64,000 bases of DNA from Rhodovulum steppense (GTDB lineage: Bacteria; Pseudomonadota; Alphaproteobacteria; Rhodobacterales; Rhodobacteraceae). How positions within the stretch are numbered: the stretch's first letter is position 1; every line of letters starts with the position of its first letter. The stretch spans positions 62,001-126,000 of the forward strand of contig NZ_SLVM01000007.1 of the NCBI RefSeq assembly GCF_004339675.1. Reading direction: 5' to 3'. Below are positions 1-8,591 of this stretch, piece by piece. The translations under genes were made by a program, and so were the position numbers. The notes beneath the pieces were generated by a model. That model was not told where the DNA came from. It did not search any database and saw nothing but the letters and a program-made list of their open reading frames with translations.

Positions 1-348
1 TATGGGCGTGGTCTTCGACCGCTCGCCACAACGACCGTGACTGTGCTGGGGTGTAGTCGCCCTTCATATGGGCGTGGTCTTCGACAAACTGGCCCCCTTC
101 GTCATGCCGCTTGCGGTGTAGTCGCCCTTCATATGGGCGTGGTCTTCGACGCATTTAACGTCATAGGAGGGGAAACAACCGGTGTAGTCGCCCTTCATAT
201 GGGCGTGGTCTTCGACGACTGTGCATCCATCCGAATGGAGGAACTGGGTGTAGTCGCCCTTCATATGGGCGTGGTCTTCGACGACGGCATCCGCAACTTC
301 GCGCTGGGCGTTGGTGTAGTCGCCCTTCATATGGGCGTGGTCTTCGAC
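1..348 (-). CRISPR. Type VI-A CRISPR array (partial at the left edge)
   Basis: Five full 36-bp repeats lie at 50-85, 115-150, 181-216, 247-282 and 313-348. A sixth, cut by the window edge, is at 1-19. All are identical where visible. The five spacers (20-49, 86-114, 151-180, 217-246, 283-312) are 30, 29, 30, 30 and 30 bp and differ from one another. Read on the minus strand, the repeat contains CGCCC-ATATGAA-GGGCG, a 5-bp stem with a 7-nt loop, followed by ACTACACC. This matches the layout of Cas13a repeats as I know them (CCCC-loop-GGGGACTAAAAC). Cas13a crRNAs carry the repeat 5' of the spacer, so the array is most likely transcribed leftward, making 313-348 the leader-proximal repeat. Spacer targets cannot be told from the window. 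Confidence 0.97.
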
Positions 349-644
349 TGACTCTTCGCAAAGCATTGGTGCAAGTCGGAAAAAACAGGCTTTTCTCCAA
401 GAGAAAACGGCGCACGCGCATCGAACCAGCCCGCTTTCTAATCCGTTTTTGCCGAGAACGTCGAATTCTCCCTTTCCTCCAGACGTTTCATCATCTTCCA
501 AGGGCGACTGGCCGATTTCCAGTGCTGCTTCGAGGCTACGCCAGCCGTTCCGTTTCGGCAAGCCTGACTTGATACGAGACCCGAAACCCGATTTCCTTTC
601 CCTGCCGATTTCGGCCGGGTGGTGATTGAAGGGGGTGGTGGGAT
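349..644. promoter_or_regulatory. Leader and divergent control region between array and cas13a
   Basis: This 296-bp stretch holds no convincing gene. By position it must carry the leader and promoter of the leftward array and the promoter and ribosome site of cas13a. A possible -35 for cas13a is TTGATA at 569-574, but the -10 is poor. GAAGGGGG just before 645 is a plausible ribosome site. GCCGATTTCGGC (604-615) is a short inverted repeat. The ten bases AAGGGCGACT (500-509) repeat the 3' part of the repeat hairpin on the strand opposite to that of the array, so a leftward leader transcript would be complementary to the crRNA handle there. No clear sigma-70 promoter toward the array was found by eye. 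Confidence 0.55.
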
Positions 645-3600
645 ATGCGGATCGTTCGTCCCTACGGGGAAAGCCGGACAGATCTGGGCGGAGAGCGCGG
701 ACAGACCCGGGTTCTGGTCGACAATACCGCGGCCCGGGCGCGCCACGAGATACCGGACTTCGCGCAGAGCCATGACGCCCTGGTGATCGCGCAGTGGATC
801 TCGGTGCTCGACCGGATCGCGACCAAGCCGCAGGGCACCCAGGGCGCAACCAGGGCGCAGCACGCCTTCCGCGACCGTCTGGGCCGGGCGGCCTGGGCGC
901 AGATGTGTGCCGCGGACCGGATCAGCGCCGCGGCCCAGGCCGACCCCTATGTCGCCGCGCTCTGGCGGTTCAAGACGCATCCCTATGGCGATGCCAAGTA
1001 TCGGCCCCGCAAGGGCAAGGATGGAAAGCCGCTGGGCGAGCCGAAACCGCAGGGCCGCTGGTATGGCCGATTTGCCGCCAATGCCGAGCCAGAACAGGCA
1101 GACGTGGCCGCCATCGCCGCGCTGATGGATCACCATCTGCATGTGGCCGAATTGCGGATCGACCCCAAGCGGCCCGAGAAGCGAAAGGGCCTGATCGAGG
1201 CGCGCGCCAAGAGCATCGAGGGCAACGTGCTGGTGGCCGAGCCGCGGAAGCGCCCAGTCGGCAGCTGGTCGAGGGAGGCCATCACCCGCTATTTCATGCG
1301 GCAGGACGTGGCCGCAGAGATCTTCGCCGCAGCCCGGGATCGGGAGCAGGGCCTGAACGACGTGCCGAGAGGCCCGGTGCGCCTCGCCCTCGCCGCGAAG
1401 ATCCTGCACGGGCACTGGACGCGCCTGTTCCACGCCCCCGGCACGCGCACGGCCTATTCCATCCGCGAGGCCGAGGAGAAGGAGCCGGAGCTCTTCGCGC
1501 TGCATATGGCCGTGAAGGATGCCTATGCGAAGCTCCTGAAACGCCGGACACAACCGAAGACCCTGAAAAAGGGCGTGAAGCCGCCGCAGCAGGCGCCAGT
1601 GACGACGGTTCTGCCGAAGAACGCGGGCGAGTTGCTGCGGCTGGTGCAGCACCGCAGCCGGAACCGTGATCTGTCTGCGCTGATCCGGCGCGGCAAGCTG
1701 ATCCACTATACGGCGTTCGACATTGCAGCCGCGGCAGCGGAGGCGGAAAGCAAGACACCGGACGTGCCGGACGCTGATCGCCTGGCTTATGTGCTGACAC
1801 ATTGGCCCGACGACCTGTCCGCCAGCCGTTATCTCACCAGCGACGGCCAGTCGGCGATCAAGCGATCAGAGGCGTTCGTCCGGGTGTGGCGCCACACCAT
1901 TGCCATGGCATCGCTGACCCTGCGGGATTGGGCCTCAATGAATAATGACCTCGGGGATGTTTTGGGCAGCGCGAACAAGGTGGATCAAGCAATCGGAAGG
2001 GCGAATTTCGATCCCGCCTGGCACGACAAAAAGGTCCGACTGCTGTTCGGAGCGCGCGCCGCCCTCTTCCCATCGGACGATGACGGCCGGAAAGCCCTGC
2101 TCGCCTCGGTGATCCGCGCGGGGCTCGCATTGCGGAACAGCAGCTTCCACTTCACCGGCCGCGGCGGATTCCTGGCAGCGCTGAAGAAACTGGGGTCGGA
2201 AGAGGTGATGGTCCCGTCCATTCTGGCCGCGGCGCATGCGCTCTGGCGCGAGGACGCGACAGCCCGCGCCGGGCGGCTTCGTGCAGCCCTGACCGGGGCC
2301 CATGCCGCACACTACTTCGAAGAGGACCAGAACGCCTCGATTCTGACGCTGCTCGACGAGGCACCGCCAAAGGAGTCCTTGCCGATCCCACGCTTCCGCC
2401 GGGTGCTGGGCCGTGCCGAGAACACATGGAAGGGCAAGGAGGCTCTGGTCCTTCCACCCACGGCAAACCGCAGACAGTTGGAAGACCCGGCGCGGCGGTG
2501 CCGCTATACAATCCTGAAGGCGCTTTACGAACGGCCGTTCCGGTCTTGGCTGATCGCCCGCGCGCCTGAAGAGGTCAACGCTTGGATCGACCGGGCGATC
2601 GAAAGAACCACGCGCGCCGCGAAAGACATGAACGCGAAAAGGGGAGAGGACGATAAGAGGTCGGTCATCGCGGCCAAGGCCGAAAGCCTTCCGAGGCTCT
2701 CCGGGGAACGAGGGATCGGGGACTTCTTTTTCGATCTCTCCTCCGCAACCGCCAGCGAGATGCGGGTCCAGCGCGGCTACGGCCATGACGGCGAGGCCGC
2801 GAAGGAACAGGCCGGCTATATCGATGACCTGCTGTGCGACGTGGTCGCCCTCGCCTTCGATGCCTGGCTGAGAAACCCACAGGCCAACGGGCGGCCGCTG
2901 ACCTTCATATGCGACCTCAAGCCGGAAACGCCCTTGCCTGCCGCACCCAAATGCACATTGCAGGAGATCGGGAGCGCGGCGGAACCGGTGAGGCCGGAGG
3001 ACTGGCAGGCCGCGCTCTACCTGTTGCTGCATCTCGTGCCCGTGGGCGAGGCCGGCCGGCTGCTGCACCAGCTGGCGAAATGGACCGTCACCTCGCGGCT
3101 CGCCGACGACCTATTGAACGCCAATGTCACCGATGATCCATCAAAAGCTGAAAGGACCGCCGACGAAGAAGATCTGAAGCGTCTGGTCCACACGCTCATC
3201 CAGCATCTCGACATGCACGATGCGAAGTTCGAGGGCGGCGATGCGCTGACCGGCTGCGAACCCTTCGCCGCACTTTTCGCCAGTCGGCCCGGATTCGCGC
3301 GCATCTTCCCGGCCGAGGCCGACGAGCGTCTCGACCGCCGGGTTCCAAAGCGCGGCCTTCGCGAGATCATGCGGTTCGGCCATCACGGCCTGGTTGCGTC
3401 CTTCGCCGAGGATACCAGGATCACGGACAAGGAAGTGGGTGACTACCTGCGTCTGGAGATCGAAGAGCGACCGGACAACGTTGCAGCGCTGCAAGCCAGG
3501 AAAGAAGAAGCGCACGAGCGCTGGGTGAAGGCGAAGGAGAAGCGGAAAACGGTCGACCCAAAACACCTGGAGGACTACGTGACCGCGCTCTGTGGCATCG

Positions 3601-4475
3601 CCCGTCACCGGCGTCTCGCCTCACGCGTCACCCTCACTGACCAGGTGCAAGTCCACCGGCTGCTGATGACCGTCCTCGGCCGACTGGTCGATTTTTCCGG
3701 CATGTTCGAGCGCGATCTCTATTTCGCGATGCTGGGCCTGCTGGATGAGAAAGGCGCGCGACCCGACGAAGTCTTCAGCGGGCCCATCGACGAGCCGAAA
3801 AGTCGGCTCGCACTCCTCGCCAACGGCCGAGTTCTTGCCGCGCTTCGCGAGCAGATCCCGCATTCCAAAGACCTTGCCGAAGAGCTGCGCAAGGATCTGG
3901 AGCGGCTGTTTGGAATGGACTGTTCTGGTATCAGGCTGCTGGAAGCCGACGAGAGGGGCGACACCTGCCTGCGCGACATCCGCAACGACCTGTCCCATTT
4001 CAACCTCCTGCATGACGACAGCTTCGCCCTGGATCTAACCACGTTGGTCAATCGAACCCGCGGGCTGATGTCCTACGATCGCAAGCTGAAGAACGCCGTC
4101 TCGAAATCGATCAAGGAGTTGCTCGCACGTGAGGGCCTGACGCTATCTTGGGACATGACCGACCGGCACGACCTCGAGAACGCCCGGATCGGCGCCAAGC
4201 CTGCTGTGCACCTCGGCGGTCGAAAACTCGCGTTTCGCGGCGGAGACCGTCGCCCGGAGCCGGTCCGGGAGAACCTGCACAGCCCAACCCACCTGGAAGC
4301 TGTCGCACGGTTGTTCGGCGGGAAAGTCGTCGAAGAGGACGATGTAACAAACTTGGATCTTTCGTCCATCGACTGGGCGGCCGAACCCCACAACAGCAAG
4401 GAGACTCACCGACACAGGCCGGCAGGACCTCGCAAATCCCCACCAAAGCGCCGCGCCTATCATGCTCCGCGATGA
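645..4475 (+). CDS. cas13a: CRISPR-associated RNA-guided RNase Cas13a (type VI-A effector)
   Basis: This 1276-residue protein binds a crRNA from the adjacent array and, in this family, cleaves target RNA and bystander RNA through two HEPN nuclease motifs. Both R-x4-H motifs are visible and intact: R497-NSSF-H502 and R1113-NDLS-H1118. One motif mid-protein and one toward the C-terminus is the Cas13a arrangement; Cas13b has them at the two ends. Stretches such as QWIS near residue 50, EDPARRCRY near 620 and DWQAALYLLLH near 790 resemble what I recall of the Rhodobacter capsulatus Cas13a. The last 150 residues after HEPN2 are rich in Arg and Pro and end without the S1-like tail I recall in R. 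capsulatus. The ATG at 645 follows a GA-rich ribosome site. No cas1, cas2 or accessory gene is adjacent. Subtype is confident because effector and repeat agree. Confidence 0.95.
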   Translation: MRIVRPYGESRTDLGGERGQTRVLVDNTAARARHEIPDFAQSHDALVIAQWISVLDRIATKPQGTQGATRAQHAFRDRLGRAAWAQMCAADRISAAAQADPYVAALWRFKTHPYGDAKYRPRKGKDGKPLGEPKPQGRWYGRFAANAEPEQADVAAIAALMDHHLHVAELRIDPKRPEKRKGLIEARAKSIEGNVLVAEPRKRPVGSWSREAITRYFMRQDVAAEIFAAARDREQGLNDVPRGPVRLALAAKILHGHWTRLFHAPGTRTAYSIREAEEKEPELFALHMAVKDAYAKLLKRRTQPKTLKKGVKPPQQAPVTTVLPKNAGELLRLVQHRSRNRDLSALIRRGKLIHYTAFDIAAAAAEAESKTPDVPDADRLAYVLTHWPDDLSASRYLTSDGQSAIKRSEAFVRVWRHTIAMASLTLRDWASMNNDLGDVLGSANKVDQAIGRANFDPAWHDKKVRLLFGARAALFPSDDDGRKALLASVIRAGLALRNSSFHFTGRGGFLAALKKLGSEEVMVPSILAAAHALWREDATARAGRLRAALTGAHAAHYFEEDQNASILTLLDEAPPKESLPIPRFRRVLGRAENTWKGKEALVLPPTANRRQLEDPARRCRYTILKALYERPFRSWLIARAPEEVNAWIDRAIERTTRAAKDMNAKRGEDDKRSVIAAKAESLPRLSGERGIGDFFFDLSSATASEMRVQRGYGHDGEAAKEQAGYIDDLLCDVVALAFDAWLRNPQANGRPLTFICDLKPETPLPAAPKCTLQEIGSAAEPVRPEDWQAALYLLLHLVPVGEAGRLLHQLAKWTVTSRLADDLLNANVTDDPSKAERTADEEDLKRLVHTLIQHLDMHDAKFEGGDALTGCEPFAALFASRPGFARIFPAEADERLDRRVPKRGLREIMRFGHHGLVASFAEDTRITDKEVGDYLRLEIEERPDNVAALQARKEEAHERWVKAKEKRKTVDPKHLEDYVTALCGIARHRRLASRVTLTDQVQVHRLLMTVLGRLVDFSGMFERDLYFAMLGLLDEKGARPDEVFSGPIDEPKSRLALLANGRVLAALREQIPHSKDLAEELRKDLERLFGMDCSGIRLLEADERGDTCLRDIRNDLSHFNLLHDDSFALDLTTLVNRTRGLMSYDRKLKNAVSKSIKELLAREGLTLSWDMTDRHDLENARIGAKPAVHLGGRKLAFRGGDRRPEPVRENLHSPTHLEAVARLFGGKVVEEDDVTNLDLSSIDWAAEPHNSKETHRHRPAGPRKSPPKRRAYHAPR

Positions 4476-4770
4476 AGAGCATCAACGGTGAGTGCGGACC
4501 AAGGCGTCGCCGCGCCGCCCACGAATGGCGGCAATCGCTGCCGCACCGCAGCGGTTATAGGATCCGCAGGATGTCCGCTCCGGGCCGGACCTCGCCCTTC
4601 AACCTGCGCGGCGGCACCCCCAGTTTGCGCCGGTTGGCCTGCACCTCATGTGATCGACCACATTCGTCGAACTCTGCGGGTGTGTTGCTTCAGCGGCGTT
4701 AGGCAGCTTCCGCGCATGGTCCATTGGCTCCCTGGGCGGCGGACTTTTAAGTCTGCCTGCGAGAGTGCCG
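4476..4770. other. Convergent intergenic region with a 45-codon minus-strand open frame
   Basis: This region lies between the 3' ends of cas13a and virB6. On the minus strand, 4555-4689 is open for 45 codons ending in TAA. Its translation, containing the segments EVQANRRKLGVPPRRLKG and GADILRIL, looks like the tail of a real protein, but it has no start and I do not recognise it. It is probably a gene remnant. Nothing else convincing is present apart from the hairpin listed separately. Confidence 0.3.
4738..4757. terminator. Hairpin between convergent cas13a and virB6
   Basis: GGCGGAC - TTTTAA - GTCTGCC forms a 7-bp stem with one G-T pair and a 6-nt loop. It sits 14 bp beyond the virB6 stop and about 260 bp beyond the cas13a stop. 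There is no T-run on either strand, so an intrinsic terminator is only a guess. The loop looks like a tRNA anticodon loop, but no tRNA surrounds it. Confidence 0.3.
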
Positions 4771-5802
4771 TCATCGCCCCAACCGCTTCGCCCGTTCGGC
4801 CATCCGGACCACCTGCGCGCTGGCCGTCGCTGCAGCGGTCCGCACCGCCGCCGGCGCCTGCAATGCCCCGCGCCCGATCGCCTCGCCCGTCGTCAAGGCT
4901 CCGATCCGGGCTCGGTTCTGAACACCCGATGTGTTCAACAGGCCACCCATCACACCTGCCGACCCGTTGGCGATGGCCGGTGCCGCCACGACCATCAGGT
5001 TCCCTGAAATCCCCCGCACGATCAGGGGCGTTGCAGCGACGAAGCCCTTGGCCAGGAACACCACTACGAAGAACGGGACCAGCGAGCCGATGTTGGTCGC
5101 GGAGTTGGGGTCGCCGAGTTGCGCGAGAAGCGAATTCGCCATGCCGATGACGGTCGAGAACATGGCGGCGATGACGATGGGGTAGAAGGCGTAGCTGATC
5201 GTCGTCGAGACCCACCTGTGGAAGAAATCCCTGGTCGCATCGAAGAGCGACAGCGCGATCATGATTGGGGCGAGGCCCAGCATCAGGGTCAGCATCATCT
5301 TGGCGAAGATGAGGACGATGCCGGTCATGAAGCCGAGCAGGCTCAGGAGGATCAGACCAATGCCGCCGAGGATCGCGCCGGTCATCCAGTTCAGGTTGCT
5401 GCCAATGGCGTTCAGGTACTGGCTGAACTTCTCGATCAGGATGTCGAATTCGCCCGCGAAGTGTGTTGCCCCTGCTCCGCCCGCTCCCACAGAGGAGATC
5501 AGCGCGCCTGCGACATAGTCGAGGCCACCAATGATGGCATTCGCGACGGCGTTGAAATTGGTCCAGTTAAAGGCGAAGAGCCCTATCAGGGTCAGCTTGA
5601 CGAGGTACCAGAAGAAGCTGGCCCCATCCATGCTGCGGAACTGGAAGGCCATGTTGATGCAGACGCCGATCAACGAGAGCGTGACCATCAGCAGGATGAT
5701 CGTGCCGGTATTGCTTGCCACGGCCCCGAACTGGGACTCCGCAGCATCGACGAGAAAGCCGTCGGCGGTTGCGACCATCCAGCCGACCACCCCCATTACC
5801 AA
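4771..5802 (-). CDS. virB6: VirB6/TrbL-family inner-membrane channel protein of the T4SS
   Basis: This 343-residue polytopic membrane protein is the inner-membrane pore component of the secretion channel. Hydrophobic segments are visible at about residues 34-54, 68-88, 160-190, 195-215 and 260-285. The family is characterised by many membrane spans around a central periplasmic loop (here about residues 95-155, Gly/Ala-rich). The C-terminus is a charged cytoplasmic tail ending in RMAERAKRLGR. It is the last gene of the operon, and its start overlaps the preceding gene by 7 bp. VirB6 usually sits between VirB5 and VirB8; here it is after VirB11. Confidence 0.88.
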   Translation of the reverse strand: MVMGVVGWMVATADGFLVDAAESQFGAVASNTGTIILLMVTLSLIGVCINMAFQFRSMDGASFFWYLVKLTLIGLFAFNWTNFNAVANAIIGGLDYVAGALISSVGAGGAGATHFAGEFDILIEKFSQYLNAIGSNLNWMTGAILGGIGLILLSLLGFMTGIVLIFAKMMLTLMLGLAPIMIALSLFDATRDFFHRWVSTTISYAFYPIVIAAMFSTVIGMANSLLAQLGDPNSATNIGSLVPFFVVVFLAKGFVAATPLIVRGISGNLMVVAAPAIANGSAGVMGGLLNTSGVQNRARIGALTTGEAIGRGALQAPAAVRTAAATASAQVVRMAERAKRLGR

Positions 5803-6215
5803 ATCCCCTGAGCTTCACAGATTTCGCGAACTTTCGGCTCAAGTTGTTTGCGCAGATCAATCCACTCGCGGCGCATTGCTGAGTGTTCAGCTTGGGTGAG
5901 ACTGGCATAGTCGTCGCGGTATTCGCCTTCGACGCTATCCCAAGCGGGGAACCGGACGGCGCACCCACAGTCGCCGGTGCCTGCGATCACCTCCCAAGCC
6001 CGGATTTCGTATAGCTCCATCAGCGCAATGACCCTGTAAGTCTCGCGCGGATGGACCTCGTCCATCCAGGACGGCCGTGCAGGCCGGTCGTTGCAGATCC
6101 GGTACTGCTGCGGCGACAGGGTGACGGTGAGATCGCTCGTCACCTGAGGCGGGGTCTGGGCTGCGAGGGGTGCGGCCATCATGACGACGGCTGCGGCGAA
6201 GGCGATCTTGCGCAT
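5796..6215 (-). CDS. Secreted protein of unknown function within the T4SS operon
   Basis: A 139-residue protein with a clear signal peptide (MRKIAFAAAVVMMAAPLAAQ, cleavage after about residue 19). The mature part has three cysteines, two of them in a TGDCGCAV motif, and a charged helical C-terminus (about residues 95-135). The start at 6215 is chosen because AAAGGAGAG lies 7 bases upstream; an in-frame ATG 21 bp earlier lacks such a site. It is tightly packed between virB11 and virB6, so a periplasmic role in channel assembly is likely. I do not recognise the family. Confidence 0.75.
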   Translation of the reverse strand: MRKIAFAAAVVMMAAPLAAQTPPQVTSDLTVTLSPQQYRICNDRPARPSWMDEVHPRETYRVIALMELYEIRAWEVIAGTGDCGCAVRFPAWDSVEGEYRDDYASLTQAEHSAMRREWIDLRKQLEPKVREICEAQGIW

Positions 6216-6232
6216 GGGGCTCTCCTTTCGGT

Positions 6233-7267
6233 TCATTCCGCCGCGACCTCGGGGCGTTTGGCCTCCCCGGATCCGGCAGTGGTCTGGTCTGGCTCTCCTG
6301 CCTGCCCCGGCAGGAAGAACTCGGTGATGCCGCGCGCGCCGTCATGGCGACCGGCCTGGATGATCACGTCGATGGAGCCCTCGATGTAGTCGACCACGTC
6401 GGCATAGGTCATCGGCACTTGCGCTTTCAGGGCGGCGATGGCGAGGCGGCGGACGGCGAGTTGCGGGGTCTCGGCATGCAGCGTGGTCAGCGAGCCGCCA
6501 TGGCCGGTGTTGATCGCCTCGAGGAAGGTCATCGCCTCGCGCCCGCGGACCTCGCCCAGCACGATCCGGTCGGGGCGCATGCGCAGCGTCGAGGCCAGCA
6601 GCATGTCGGCGCTGCGGATTTCCGAGTCCCGGTCGGCGATCAGCGTCACGGCGTTCGGCTGCTCAGGGCGCAGCTCGGCCGCCTCTTCGATGGTGATGAT
6701 CCGTTCCTCGGGTGGGATCAGCGAGAGGATCTTGCGGGCTGCGACCGTCTTGCCGGTCGAAGTTCCACCAGAGACGATCATGTTGAGCTTGTTCTCGACG
6801 CAAAACCGCAAGGCGGCATCAATGTCTCCCGAGGCCACCACGTCGCGCAGTGCGGCGTTCCGTTCCCGGCGCAGGCCTTCGAGGCTGCGTTCGCTGCCGT
6901 AAAGGAAGCCGAGCCGGATCGCCTCCAGCGGCAACGAGGAGAAGAACCGCAACGAGATCGAGAACCCGCCCTCGACAGCCGGGGGCTGGATCACCTGTGC
7001 CCGGATCGGGCGGTCGCGATAGAGGATGGAGACCGAGACGATGGGCTTCCGGGCGCCGAGCGTGGTCGAGGCGGCCGAGGCGATCTGGTTGCCGAGGTCC
7101 CTGATCTCGGTCTGGCTGAGCGGGGTGCCGAGCCCCCGCATGAAATGGTCGCCCTGGAACTCGCCCCAAGCCCGTCCGTCGGGATTGATGCAGATCTCGA
7201 TCGTGTCGTCCCGCCGGACCGCGGCGCCCAGCCGGTCGAGCGAGGCCTCGAGATAGCTTGCCGCCAT
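6233..7267 (-). CDS. virB11: VirB11-family hexameric traffic ATPase
   Basis: This 344-residue cytoplasmic ATPase powers pilus assembly and substrate transfer at the base of the type IV secretion channel. The Walker A motif SGGTSTGKT is at residues 166-174. It is followed by an acidic Asp box (IITIEEAAEL), a Walker B-like stretch and the His box with LGEVRGREAM and GGSLTTLHA. Length and motif order fit the family. The ATG at 7267 is one base beyond the virB10 stop, so the two are translated in tandem. Confidence 0.95.
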   Translation of the reverse strand: MAASYLEASLDRLGAAVRRDDTIEICINPDGRAWGEFQGDHFMRGLGTPLSQTEIRDLGNQIASAASTTLGARKPIVSVSILYRDRPIRAQVIQPPAVEGGFSISLRFFSSLPLEAIRLGFLYGSERSLEGLRRERNAALRDVVASGDIDAALRFCVENKLNMIVSGGTSTGKTVAARKILSLIPPEERIITIEEAAELRPEQPNAVTLIADRDSEIRSADMLLASTLRMRPDRIVLGEVRGREAMTFLEAINTGHGGSLTTLHAETPQLAVRRLAIAALKAQVPMTYADVVDYIEGSIDVIIQAGRHDGARGITEFFLPGQAGEPDQTTAGSGEAKRPEVAAE

Positions 7268-7268
7268 G

Positions 7269-8591
7269 TCAGAGTATCTCCAGGTCGCGATCGACCATGA
7301 CGGTGATCCGGCTGCCCTGATCGACATGAATCACCGGACGGATCGCGAGATAGTCCCGCAGGGTACCCTGGGCGGCATCGCGCAGATCGCCCGAGACCTC
7401 GCGCGCGGCCCCGGCAATCGCGCCATCCTCGATCTTACCCGCGGCCAGGGTCGGCACCGCGCCGATCAGCGAGATCAGCGCGGCCGAGCCGAACCGCTGG
7501 GAAAAGCGCGTGTCGACAAAACCGGTGGTGCCGGTCCGGCCGAGCGCGTCGCCGCCAAAGGCGCTGATCTCGACCGTCTGGTTGTCGGGCAGGATGATGC
7601 GATCCCAGGCCACCATGACCCGCGCCTGCGCCAGCGCGACATCCGAGCGGTAGCGCCCGATCAGGCGCGCGCCGCGCGGGATCAGGACGCGGCTGCCATC
7701 GAAGGAGTGGACGTCCTCCGAGACGATGGCCCGGATTGCGCCGGGCAGCGTGCTGTCGAGCGCGGTTTCGGTCACCGCCTGGATCATCGTGCCCTGCACG
7801 ACGGTATGCGACGGGTTCACGATCACCTCGGCCCGCGTGGTCGGGGCCGGCCTTGCGCCTGTGCGCACGAAGGCCTCGTCGGCACTCAGGCGCGCCTGCT
7901 CCTGCGCATCGGCGCGCCCGCCGGCGGCCCCGGACCAGGCAATCAGCGGCGAGGCCACGCGCGCCGCCCGGGCCTCGGCTTCGGCCAGGCGGCGCCGCTC
8001 GAGTTCCGCTAGGCGCAGTTCCTCCTCGGTCGGTCCCATGCGAACGGGCTCCGGCGGATTGAGGCGCGCGAGTTCGAGATCCATCCGCATCTGGTCAAGC
8101 TGGCGGTCGCGCTCGGTCAATTGCCGTTCCAGCGAGCGCTGCGCCTCGTGCGAGGCCGCCTGCAGGGCCGCGATCTGGGCGGTCAGTTCGGCAATTGCCG
8201 ATTCGGCCCGGCTATCGGGCACCTCCGCCGGGCGCGCGCGCAGTTCCTCGAGTTCCGCCCTGAGCGTGGCAAGGCTCTCCATCAGGGCCAGTTCGGCGGC
8301 CGAGGGCCCGGCGTCTTCCGGCGCGGACAACGGTTCGGGCTCCGGCAACCGCAGGGGTGCGATATCGCCGAAGCCTGTGCCGAGCGTCTGGAACTCGTCC
8401 GGGGCGGCCGTTGCCAGAAGCCCCTCGGGCTTGGGCTGCAGCGCAAGCCAGAGCACGCCGCCGAGGGCCGCAATCCCGGCCACGCCGAGAAAGGCCGTGA
8501 TCGGGGAGGCCCGCCGACGGTCCATGCGCTTGCCATTTGTCCCCTCCAGGGCCGCGAGCCGCGCGGCGAGGTCTTCGGTTGCCTCCTTCAT
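7269..8591 (-). CDS. virB10: VirB10-family channel scaffold spanning both membranes
   Basis: This 440-residue protein has a short cytoplasmic N-terminus and one membrane helix at about residues 32-50. A long periplasmic coiled-coil region follows (about 100-200, rich in Glu, Arg and Leu), then the conserved TrbI/VirB10 beta-domain (about 240-440). The C-terminal domain shows family hallmarks such as IPRGARLIGRYRSDVA and FGGDALGRTGTTGFVD. The ATG at 8591 overlaps the virB9 stop as ATGA. In the family it forms the outer-membrane core with VirB9 and a VirB7 lipoprotein. Confidence 0.95.
   Translation of the reverse strand: MKEATEDLAARLAALEGTNGKRMDRRRASPITAFLGVAGIAALGGVLWLALQPKPEGLLATAAPDEFQTLGTGFGDIAPLRLPEPEPLSAPEDAGPSAAELALMESLATLRAELEELRARPAEVPDSRAESAIAELTAQIAALQAASHEAQRSLERQLTERDRQLDQMRMDLELARLNPPEPVRMGPTEEELRLAELERRRLAEAEARAARVASPLIAWSGAAGGRADAQEQARLSADEAFVRTGARPAPTTRAEVIVNPSHTVVQGTMIQAVTETALDSTLPGAIRAIVSEDVHSFDGSRVLIPRGARLIGRYRSDVALAQARVMVAWDRIILPDNQTVEISAFGGDALGRTGTTGFVDTRFSQRFGSAALISLIGAVPTLAAGKIEDGAIAGAAREVSGDLRDAAQGTLRDYLAIRPVIHVDQGSRITVMVDRDLEIL

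Noticed and set aside
37-351. 104-codon plus-strand reading frame across the CRISPR array
   Set aside because: It translates the repeats (VVALHMGVVFD repeated). It is a by-product of 66-bp repeat-spacer periodicity, not a gene.
604-615. GCCGATTTCGGC as a cas13a operator
   Set aside because: The palindrome is short, and similar CGATTTCC words recur nearby, so there is no evidence for a specific operator.
4738-4757. tRNA-like anticodon arm (CTTTTAA loop)
   Set aside because: No D arm, T arm or acceptor stem surrounds it, and the stem does not fit a 7-base loop.
6344-7300. 318-codon plus-strand frame opposite virB11
   Set aside because: Antisense to a clear VirB11 with Walker motifs; composition is the Arg/Ala/Gly-rich type of high-GC shadow frames.
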